Source of the DNA: Gammaproteobacteria bacterium | Lineage (GTDB): Bacteria > Pseudomonadota > Gammaproteobacteria > Xanthomonadales > Wenzhouxiangellaceae | NCBI GenBank assembly: GCA_021772975.1 | Contig: JAJFKY010000010.1 | Coordinates: 81,468-145,467, forward strand | Length of the DNA: 64,000 nt | Direction: 5' to 3' | Position numbers and translations under genes: made by a program | Shown here: positions 54,033 to 61,516 of the stretch, in pieces | Position numbering within the stretch: the stretch's first letter is position 1 | Layout: each line of letters begins with the position of its first letter | Notes under the pieces: model-generated | The model's database searches: none | Told to the model about the DNA's origin: nothing | The model's input: the letters and a program-made list of their open reading frames with translations, nothing else

Positions 54033-55247
54033 ATGGCACAAGATTCCAGCAGCAACGCCGGCAATAGCTCAGAGCAGGTCAATCCACAGGTTATTGACGA
54101 GCCCGCGAACAACGAACAAACCGCTGATGTCGCCAAGGAGTTTACTGAACGCATTGACAGTCTGCGCGAGTACTTGCCTGAACCGTTGATGGCGGTCTGG
54201 GACACCGTTGCGCAGTATCCGATTATCGGCTCCGTGGTGGTCGCGATATTTGGTTATCTGGCGGCCAAAGTGGTGGTCTGGTTGATGCACAAGACGCTCT
54301 CGCAACTCAGCCGGCATACCAAGTCAACCACCGACGATAAGCTGATTGCCATGCTGTCACGCCCGGTATTTGTGACCATCCTGTTGTTTTTCCTGGTCCT
54401 GGCGGTACGGCCGCTGACCACCGGCGGTGTGTTTTACAATACCTTCGGCAACATCATGGCATCGCTGGTGATTATGACCTGGTTGATGACACTGCTGCCG
54501 GCCAGCAAGTTAGTGCTGGAATCACTGGGCCGCAACAATAGCCGCTTCAATCTCATCGAAGAGCGCACCATCCCGCTGTTTAACATTCTATCGATTGTGC
54601 TGCTGGTGGGGATGGGAGCGTACGCACTGCTGATTTTGTGGGGCATCAACCCGGCAGCCTGGCTGGCTTCCGCCGGTGTACTGGGTATCGCGATAGGCTT
54701 TGCCGCCCGGGACACATTGGCCAACCTGTTTTCCGGGGTCTTTATTGTTGCCGATTCACCTTACAAAATCGGTGATTTTATTAATCTGGACACCGGTGAG
54801 CGTGGTCAGGTGACCAGCGTGGGGCTGCGCAGCACCCGGCTGATGACTCGTGACGATGTGGAAATCACTATTCCGAATGCCGTTATTGCCAATGCCAAGA
54901 TCATCAATGAAAGCGGTGGCCCGTATGAGAAGAGCCGTATTCGCATTAAAGTTGGCGTCGCCTACGGCACTGATGTCGATCAGGTGGTGAGCATCCTGGA
55001 GGACGTCGCCAATAATTTCAAAGCGATTTCCGCGTCTCCTTCACCGCGGGTGCGAATGCGTGGGTTCGGTGATTCCAGCGTGGATTTCGAGCTATTGTGC
55101 TGGATTGATGCACCGGTGCAACGCGGCAAAATCAGTCACGAGCTGTATATGTCAGTGTATAAACGCTTCGCAGCTGAAAATATCGAGATCCCGTTCCCGC
55201 AACAGGACGTTTATATCCGCAGCCTGCCTAAGCAAATGGCTGACTGA
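54033..55247 (+). CDS. Small-conductance mechanosensitive channel, MscS family
   Basis: 404 residues. A charged N-terminus of about 50 residues is followed by membrane helices; the pore helix is about WLASAGVLGIAIGFAARDTL. The beta domain contains DSPYKIGDFINLDTGERGQV and the middle strand block RDDVEITIPNAVIANAKIIN. It opens on membrane tension to release solutes after osmotic downshock. It starts 33 bp after the aminotransferase gene on the same strand. Confidence 0.92.
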   Translation: MAQDSSSNAGNSSEQVNPQVIDEPANNEQTADVAKEFTERIDSLREYLPEPLMAVWDTVAQYPIIGSVVVAIFGYLAAKVVVWLMHKTLSQLSRHTKSTTDDKLIAMLSRPVFVTILLFFLVLAVRPLTTGGVFYNTFGNIMASLVIMTWLMTLLPASKLVLESLGRNNSRFNLIEERTIPLFNILSIVLLVGMGAYALLILWGINPAAWLASAGVLGIAIGFAARDTLANLFSGVFIVADSPYKIGDFINLDTGERGQVTSVGLRSTRLMTRDDVEITIPNAVIANAKIINESGGPYEKSRIRIKVGVAYGTDVDQVVSILEDVANNFKAISASPSPRVRMRGFGDSSVDFELLCWIDAPVQRGKISHELYMSVYKRFAAENIEIPFPQQDVYIRSLPKQMAD

Positions 55248-55279
55248 CAAAACTATTCCGTGAACGGTTGCAATTACTC

Positions 55280-56782
55280 ATGACTCAGACAAAGGCAGGC
55301 TGGATGATGCGTTGGGGTTTGTTATTGGCAGCGTTATTGCCGGGTTTTGTTGCCGGCGCCAGCATTTCCGCCGCGCTCGGCGTTGCCGATGGCATGGGTC
55401 TGGCCGGTTCCGCGGTGGTACTGGCTTACGGCCTGGCAGGCATGCTGGTCGCCGTTGTCCTGTCAGTGCTGGCCGGCCGCTGGCTGCCACGACAGATAGT
55501 GTCCGCATTGCTGTTTATGCTGCTTGGCATAACATTGATGCTGGCACTGATGCTTTATCTGCGGCTTACCCATGATATTAATCGTCAGGGCCTGTTTGGG
55601 AGCACGCAACAACTGTCATCGCCGGTAACTGGAGCGGCCGATCAAACGATGCCCCCACCCAGCCCAGCCTCTGAAGCAGTCGCCAAATCCGAACCCGTAT
55701 CAAGCTTGCATACCGACCCATCCTGTTGGTCACAACCCAGAAATTATCATCAACCGATTGCCGGCACCGAGTGGGCCGAACGGACCCGGTTATTCAGCGG
55801 CGCCCGCTCGCAGCCGGAACAAGCGGGGGTATGGGCGCCTAACCAGGCCTATCGTTTCTGGGTTTCCAAGTTACCCGGCAAAGACCTGACCGAAGTGTTG
55901 ATTGACCATGAGCATGACGGCATGTTGATCCTGCAACTGGTTGAGCCTGCAGGCTCGCCGGAAGTCCGCTGGGTGAATGAAAAACTGCTGTTTGTGCGGG
56001 TTGCCTGGGGCCGTGTGCTGTTTTCCGACATGCTGCTTGATGTCGAACAGGCACAGCTTATTTATCACGAATTACTGCAGGATGGCAGCATCGCTTTCCA
56101 GCAATATCAGCAAGCCTGCAGCGGCCCTGATGCAGCAGACTGCCAGTGTGTCGATGGCTTTAACAAAGTGCTGGAACCGCCTGTCAGCGCGCTCAACGAG
56201 AACTCCATGCTCGGGTTGTTGGCGCTGCCGGGCATATTGACTGATAAAGACACTGACCAGCCTGACGGCACGCTGCCGGCCTATCTGAAAATCAATGGCG
56301 ATTATCAGCGTATTACCGACAGCCTGGATGCCGGAATACTTGAAACCCGTGAATATGCTTACCAGCAGCCTGGTGCGGTGGTCTATCAACGCGACCGGGA
56401 CTGGTATGCAGTGCGTACCCTGCCAGCCGGACGGGAGTTATGGATTCAGGCGCAGGCCGGGTTTAATTTTCATCCGGTTGCAGAACTGTTACCACAACGC
56501 TTGAATTATTTGAATGAGCATTGGGACGGTTGGCTCTGGTCTGAACCCGGCGGCAGCCAGGCGCGGCAACGCACAATACCTGAATGGCAGCAGAAGCCAC
56601 ATGAAACGCCTGTGGTCATCGAAAGCACGCGCATACTGGATGGCCGCTTGTGGCTCAAAGTTGGCTTTTATTCCGGCCCGATCTGTGCAGGCCCGGAACC
56701 GGCGGTAGAAAACGTCGGCTGGGTTCCGGCCTACGCCACTTCTGGCCATCTGGTGGCCTGGTTTTTCTCGCGGGGCTGCTAG
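55280..56782 (+). CDS. Membrane-anchored protein of unknown function with SH3-like C-terminus
   Basis: 500 residues from the ATG at 55280 (a TTG at 55268 is also in frame). Three hydrophobic segments lie at about residues 10-35, 45-67 and 75-97. A Pro/Ser-rich linker (about 105-140) follows, and then a 360-residue soluble part, probably periplasmic, with several Cys residues. The end (LWLKVGFYSG, then GWVPAYATSG) resembles bacterial SH3 folds. I do not recognise a named family. It lies 32 bp after mscS and its stop overlaps the stop of the convergent EamA gene by 4 bases. Confidence 0.7.
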   Translation: MTQTKAGWMMRWGLLLAALLPGFVAGASISAALGVADGMGLAGSAVVLAYGLAGMLVAVVLSVLAGRWLPRQIVSALLFMLLGITLMLALMLYLRLTHDINRQGLFGSTQQLSSPVTGAADQTMPPPSPASEAVAKSEPVSSLHTDPSCWSQPRNYHQPIAGTEWAERTRLFSGARSQPEQAGVWAPNQAYRFWVSKLPGKDLTEVLIDHEHDGMLILQLVEPAGSPEVRWVNEKLLFVRVAWGRVLFSDMLLDVEQAQLIYHELLQDGSIAFQQYQQACSGPDAADCQCVDGFNKVLEPPVSALNENSMLGLLALPGILTDKDTDQPDGTLPAYLKINGDYQRITDSLDAGILETREYAYQQPGAVVYQRDRDWYAVRTLPAGRELWIQAQAGFNFHPVAELLPQRLNYLNEHWDGWLWSEPGGSQARQRTIPEWQQKPHETPVVIESTRILDGRLWLKVGFYSGPICAGPEPAVENVGWVPAYATSGHLVAWFFSRGC

Positions 56783-57642
56783 GCAGCTGGCCTGGTTTTC
56801 CCCACCAGGCTGATAGCAATTCCACCGAGTATCAATCCGCCCGCCATCCATACCCGGATGGGAATAGTTTCAGCCAGTACCAGCACACCTCCGCCAGCGG
56901 CCAGTGCCGGCACCATCAGTTGCACCATGCCGGCCTGGCTGGCGCTGAGCGACGGCAATGCCCGGTACCAGCAGACATAACCCAGCCCGGAGGCCAGGGC
57001 GCCGGAAATAATCGCCAGCAACAGACCTTGTGGCTGGATATTCCAGTTAAAATTAAACAGCCCGCACAGCACCGCCAATAGCATCACCAAAGGCAAGGCC
57101 GCGATAAAATTATTCGCTGTATCCTTAACCGGCTGCACACTGCCGCGGCCGACCCAGGTGTATATCGTCCAGGCAATACCCGCGCCGGCCATCAGACAGG
57201 CGGATAGTATTGACGGACGGGAAGCGTCGGGTAGCATCAGCCATACAAATCCAATGTTGGCAACAATCAAAGCCAGCCACTCCCATGCTGTCTGCCGCTG
57301 CCGTTGCCAGACCGCCATGCCCAATAAGCCTATCTGCACACTGCCAAACAGTATTAAAGCGCCTGTCGCGGTAGTCAGTTGTAAATAAGCAAAGGAGAAC
57401 AGGGCGGCATATAAAAACAGCATCGCTGCCGGCAGTATTCGTGGGGAAAAAGCCGTGCCTGTTGACACCGACCGGAACATAATCAACCACAGGATCAGTG
57501 CGCCACTCAGCACGCGCGCGGTGGTGAAACTGACCGCATCAATACTACCGGTAGCCAATGCCAACCGGCATAACACCGAATTGGCGGCAAAGCCCAGCAT
57601 CGCCAATAAGGTATAAAAAATAACCGGCCAGCTCAGCCGCAC
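56779..57642 (-). CDS. EamA/DMT-family transporter
   Basis: 287 residues from a GTG start, with ten membrane segments in two EamA repeats (first about 5-130, second about 150-285). LAMLGFAANSVLCRLAL and GALASGLGYVCWYRALPSLS are typical DMT segments. It probably exports metabolites or amino acids; the substrate cannot be read from sequence. Confidence 0.88.
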   Translation of the reverse strand: MRLSWPVIFYTLLAMLGFAANSVLCRLALATGSIDAVSFTTARVLSGALILWLIMFRSVSTGTAFSPRILPAAMLFLYAALFSFAYLQLTTATGALILFGSVQIGLLGMAVWQRQRQTAWEWLALIVANIGFVWLMLPDASRPSILSACLMAGAGIAWTIYTWVGRGSVQPVKDTANNFIAALPLVMLLAVLCGLFNFNWNIQPQGLLLAIISGALASGLGYVCWYRALPSLSASQAGMVQLMVPALAAGGGVLVLAETIPIRVWMAGGLILGGIAISLVGKTRPAA

Positions 57643-57675
57643 TGATCACCATAAACTCTGGAAACTGGCGTCAAC

Positions 57676-58113
57676 TTATTTAACCTTAAACAGGCTGCGG
57701 CGATGTCGGTGCACCGAAGCGCAGCCGGCATAATTATTAAAACGCCGATTCCAACGCCACACGTCATTCGCCCGTCGCCAGCGACCATGATAAAACTCCA
57801 TCAGGCAGGCTCCGTCGCTGGTGGTGATAGTCACCAGATCATGCGCCCGGGTGTTTGCATAGGGCGGATAAAATTTGGACTGACCCCAATAGCGCGAGCC
57901 TTTGCGACGGGCATAATTTGCCCAGAAGCGGCGTGGGCTGACCCACGAGTTTGCCCGGTTATCCCAAACCACAAAACCATTGTCATGCTGGCGCGCCTGC
58001 CCATGTCGAGGTGAGTGATCGCGTTTATTTTGTGCATCAGCCTGCCATGCCGCGCATAGTAATATTATCGCGATACCCGTTCGGAATATCGCATTAACCG
58101 GCAGTTGATACAT
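57676..58113 (-). CDS. Small secreted basic protein of unknown function
   Basis: 145 residues from the ATG at 58113, whose A is shared with the stop of the upstream gene (TGATG). A signal peptide is plausible (FRTGIAIILLCAAWQADA). The mature protein is rich in Arg, Trp, Tyr and Asn with two Cys (DGACLMEFYHGRWRRANDVW; YAGCASVHRH). No family recognised. Coupling to the peroxiredoxin-like gene suggests they act together in the envelope. Confidence 0.65.
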   Translation of the reverse strand: MYQLPVNAIFRTGIAIILLCAAWQADAQNKRDHSPRHGQARQHDNGFVVWDNRANSWVSPRRFWANYARRKGSRYWGQSKFYPPYANTRAHDLVTITTSDGACLMEFYHGRWRRANDVWRWNRRFNNYAGCASVHRHRRSLFKVK

Positions 58114-58913
58114 CAATTGACTGCTAAAGCTTTTCTGGCATATTTGTTGTAAGAATTTGCGGCGGCAATCAATATGTCGGGATCCAAACGTGTTTGATAG
58201 TTTGGATTAACATACTGGAAATGGATTATCCCATCCGTACCAATAATAAAGGTGCCCGGCACAGGCAGGTAATTGTGCTCCTGACCGGAGGCCTGGCGCA
58301 GACTTGAGCCACCCTTGAAGAATTCCTTTAGATCGCCCTGCTCAACCTGATACGCCACTCCGAAACTGCGTGCAGCCTGCATACTGGAGTCTGAATACAG
58401 ACTATAGCCAATATCCGGCTCCGCCAGGCTTTCATACAGCAGCTCGGGCTTATCGGCACTGATAAACCAGACCTCGAAGCCTTGCTCCAACAATGTTTTT
58501 TCAGCTTTACGCAATTCCGCCAGATGCAGATTGCAGTATGGACACCAGCCACCACGGTAAAAAGTGATAACCAATGGCTTTGACAACTGATCGGGGTTGA
58601 CTTTAAGGGTATTACCGGTCAGTCCGGTGACAGTAAATTCAGGAGCAGCAGTGCCTGGCAATAACGGCTTGACTGAACTTGGGCCAAGCCCGATAGACCC
58701 GGTATCGTATTGATAACCAGTGTCACTGCGCCGCAGTTTGGCAAAAATATCACCCTGCTCAATTTCACGCTGCTGATAAGTGATTTTCTCATCGGGTTGC
58801 CGGTTGAATTCAAAGCGAAGCTTTTCATCCTGGGCCTGACCGTTCACCACCAGTAGTGTACCGATGACGCCAACAGCAACACCCGCAGCGCGTATTAAAT
58901 ATCGGGAAAACAT
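58113..58913 (-). CDS. Exported peroxiredoxin-like (AhpC/TSA) protein
   Basis: 266 residues. The N-terminus carries a signal or anchor helix (IRAAGVAVGVIGTLLVV). The redoxin core has FYRGGWCPYCNLHLAEL with a CxxC pair near residue 135, typical of the AhpC/TSA-related peroxiredoxin-like family, and PVPGTFIIGTDGIIHFQYV as the cis-Pro region. It would act in the periplasm on peroxides or disulfides. It is cotranslated with the small secreted protein. Confidence 0.85.
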   Translation of the reverse strand: MFSRYLIRAAGVAVGVIGTLLVVNGQAQDEKLRFEFNRQPDEKITYQQREIEQGDIFAKLRRSDTGYQYDTGSIGLGPSSVKPLLPGTAAPEFTVTGLTGNTLKVNPDQLSKPLVITFYRGGWCPYCNLHLAELRKAEKTLLEQGFEVWFISADKPELLYESLAEPDIGYSLYSDSSMQAARSFGVAYQVEQGDLKEFFKGGSSLRQASGQEHNYLPVPGTFIIGTDGIIHFQYVNPNYQTRLDPDILIAAANSYNKYARKALAVN

Positions 58914-59046
58914 AATTTGCAGCCTGGCTTTGGTGAAAGGCAGTCAAGCATACCAGAAGCCGGTCTAATCCGCCGACGCTGATCCCGCCGGGCAACTGCC
59001 CGGCTTAAGCTCACCGACGCAGGCGCGCCGGTGAGTTGTCAGTGCT

Positions 59047-61428
59047 TTAATTTCTGAGTTTGATATTGGCCAGTCTGGTACCGGTAAACAACGCCAGTAG
59101 CAGGAACAGCAAGGCCATAATAATCATACCGGTAAGGCCGAGGGCGGGCACTGGAACAATCACGCCCACCACAGCCGCGTCTACATTATTACTGGTATCG
59201 ACATCCACGCCATCGCTGCTGGCGGTGGCCACATTTTCCAGCACGCCTCCGGTGGGAATCGCAATCAGGTTTACGCTGATTTCATAACTGATGCTCTCAC
59301 CGGGACCAAGATCACCCAACTCACATACCGGGACGCCATCCGGGTCGTTCTGACAGCCGTCCGTGCTGACGAACTCCAGCACCGCCGGCAGGTTATCCGT
59401 CACGATCACGTTCGATCCCAATGCCAGACTGATATTGGTCACCGTGATGGTATAGGTAAAGCTATCACCCAGCATGACAAAGTTCTGGCTGGCCACCTTT
59501 TCAATCGCCAGATCCAGCTCATTGCCTACGGCCGGGATGTCTTCATCACAATCATTACCGCTACCGCCCACATTGGGACATTCATCCGGCACGGTCACAC
59601 TGTTGCTGATGGTAGAGACACCATTGTCCAGCGGGTCATCCACCACCACACTGAAGATCAGGGTGGTGACACCCGGATTGACACCGTCATTGGCAGCCAC
59701 CATCACCGGCGCATTGGTATCACACACCGTACCCGGCATATCACCGGCAATACAATCAAAATCATCACCGCCGGCTGCCGTGGTGTTGGCCGGCACCGTT
59801 TCCTGAATCTCTCCAATGGCATAAGTTTGCGCCACCCCACCGGAGTTGGTCAGCGTAATCGTGTAGTCGAGCTGCTCACCGGGCTCGGCCATGCCATTGC
59901 CATTCGCATCAGCCACTGTCTTGGTTACCGCGATATCCGGTGCCGCTGCATTGGTAAAAGTGCAGGTGATCGGGCTTTGGGTATTCGGGTTACCGACGTT
60001 CAGGTCGGCACCGTCAATGGTTAACGTTGTGCCCATCAGACTGGTCATCACCGTGCTGCCTGCAGCATCCATGCAATCGGCTGATACCAGCGTGAAAAAC
60101 ATCGGTAATGTTTCGCTGATGGTGGCATCCGAACCCAGCATTTCCACAAACACGGGCGGTGCGGATTCCGCTGTACCCACAGTCATGGTAGTAATGCTGA
60201 CGTTATCCGGATCAGTATTGGTCAAGGCGAAATCGAAAGTGCCGACCGTACCAGTGCTGATCTTCTCGACGATAATCTGGAATGACGGCACCACTACTGT
60301 GGCTGCCGCATTCACATTAACCTGCGCGAATAATTCAGATGTGCCGTCAATGCTCACATTGTTGTTAATCTGGCCGTTCATGCGATCCGCCGGCGTGACA
60401 GTCAGGCTGGCTTCACAAATCACGGTATCACCGGCCGGCAGATTGCTGCCGACCCCGGCAAACGCTATGCCACCCTGGGTGTTGGCATCACACACAATTG
60501 CACTCAGGCCGGGCAATGGATCGTCAATTGAATCAATCACAATATCATCGGTATTGGCATTGGTGATAATGATTGAATAGGTAATCTCATCACCCACGCT
60601 GGCAAAACCATCCGGTGTCAGATCATTACTGATCGCCGGCACTTTGGCCGCATTCAGACTGGCCGTTTCAAATAATTGCGGCAGGGCAACAAACAGATCG
60701 TCATCAAAAACCGTCTGGCCATTGGCTCCATCCGCGGTCAAGGTAGCCACATTGGTGATGTCGAACTGTGAATTATCATCCGGCACTGTGTAGGTTGAGC
60801 TGCATACAAAACTGCTATCCAGAGCCAGAGTGGTTGACGGGCAGACGATGGTAGTACCCAGATCATCAACTACCAGCACATTGTTTAATACCGCGGCCCC
60901 GGTATTGATTACCGTAAATGAATAATCAATCGTATCGTTGGTGGTAAACAGAAAATCCCCGTCATTATCGTTATGTACTGCACCAATCAACACCGTGCCA
61001 ATGGCTTCATCCGCCGGCATTCCTCCAATCAACAGGGTATGCGAGGCTTTGCTGCGAAATCTCTGGCCAGCGCCATCGGTACCCAGCGCTACAATATCCA
61101 TGGGCAACCTAGCCAGGCCCGGCGGAGCGGTAACCTGCGCCTCACAAGCAATGCTGTCCCCAGCAGCCAGGCTGCCCGCTGAAGTGCTGAATACATTGCC
61201 CTGGCTGGTCACTCCGGCACATACAAAACTGTCCAGATGGCTGCTGCTGTTGATCACAATTCCATTGACCGGAACTGAATTCGGGTTGCTCAAACTGTAA
61301 GTCAAGCTGTATGCATTACCCGCTGGCGCACTATTGAGCACGACCTGGCTGTCAAGCGTAGCCGCCGTAGCTGATTGCAACATCAGCATCAGCCCAAAGG
61401 CAAACATATAATTATGTTTAAGTTTCAT
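59047..61428 (-). CDS. DUF11-repeat surface protein with C-terminal sorting tail
   Basis: 793 residues from the ATG at 61428 (AAGG upstream). Signal peptide at about 1-22 (MFAFGLMLMLQSATA region). DUF11 or related Ig-like repeats follow, with motifs such as IDYSFTVINTGAAVLNNVLV, ITYSIIITNANTDDI, LDYTITLTNSGGVAQ and FTYTITVTNISLALGSN. A Ca-loop-like linker (DANGNGMAEPGE) precedes some repeats. The tail VPALGLTGMIIMALLFLLLA, then a basic end, has the form of an IPTL-CTERM-like signal. It is probably displayed on the surface. The neighbouring DUF11 gene lies 88 bp upstream. Confidence 0.85.
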   Translation of the reverse strand: MKLKHNYMFAFGLMLMLQSATAATLDSQVVLNSAPAGNAYSLTYSLSNPNSVPVNGIVINSSSHLDSFVCAGVTSQGNVFSTSAGSLAAGDSIACEAQVTAPPGLARLPMDIVALGTDGAGQRFRSKASHTLLIGGMPADEAIGTVLIGAVHNDNDGDFLFTTNDTIDYSFTVINTGAAVLNNVLVVDDLGTTIVCPSTTLALDSSFVCSSTYTVPDDNSQFDITNVATLTADGANGQTVFDDDLFVALPQLFETASLNAAKVPAISNDLTPDGFASVGDEITYSIIITNANTDDIVIDSIDDPLPGLSAIVCDANTQGGIAFAGVGSNLPAGDTVICEASLTVTPADRMNGQINNNVSIDGTSELFAQVNVNAAATVVVPSFQIIVEKISTGTVGTFDFALTNTDPDNVSITTMTVGTAESAPPVFVEMLGSDATISETLPMFFTLVSADCMDAAGSTVMTSLMGTTLTIDGADLNVGNPNTQSPITCTFTNAAAPDIAVTKTVADANGNGMAEPGEQLDYTITLTNSGGVAQTYAIGEIQETVPANTTAAGGDDFDCIAGDMPGTVCDTNAPVMVAANDGVNPGVTTLIFSVVVDDPLDNGVSTISNSVTVPDECPNVGGSGNDCDEDIPAVGNELDLAIEKVASQNFVMLGDSFTYTITVTNISLALGSNVIVTDNLPAVLEFVSTDGCQNDPDGVPVCELGDLGPGESISYEISVNLIAIPTGGVLENVATASSDGVDVDTSNNVDAAVVGVIVPVPALGLTGMIIMALLFLLLALFTGTRLANIKLRN

Positions 61429-61466
61429 AAGCAAAGCCTTGATTTAACGGTATATTTAGAGTGTAA

Positions 61467-61505
61467 CACCAGTCGACCAAAACTGCATTCTTTTATCGAC
61501 TGGTG
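61467..61505 (-). terminator. Inverted repeat between the two DUF11 genes
   Basis: CACCAGTCGA and TCGACTGGTG form a perfect 10-bp stem around a 19-base loop, which itself contains AAAA/TTTT for partial extension. It lies 12 bp after the stop of the partial DUF11 gene. There is no clean T-run after it, so a terminator is likely but a regulatory hairpin is possible. Confidence 0.4.
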
Positions 61506-61516
61506 CTTCTCCCTGC

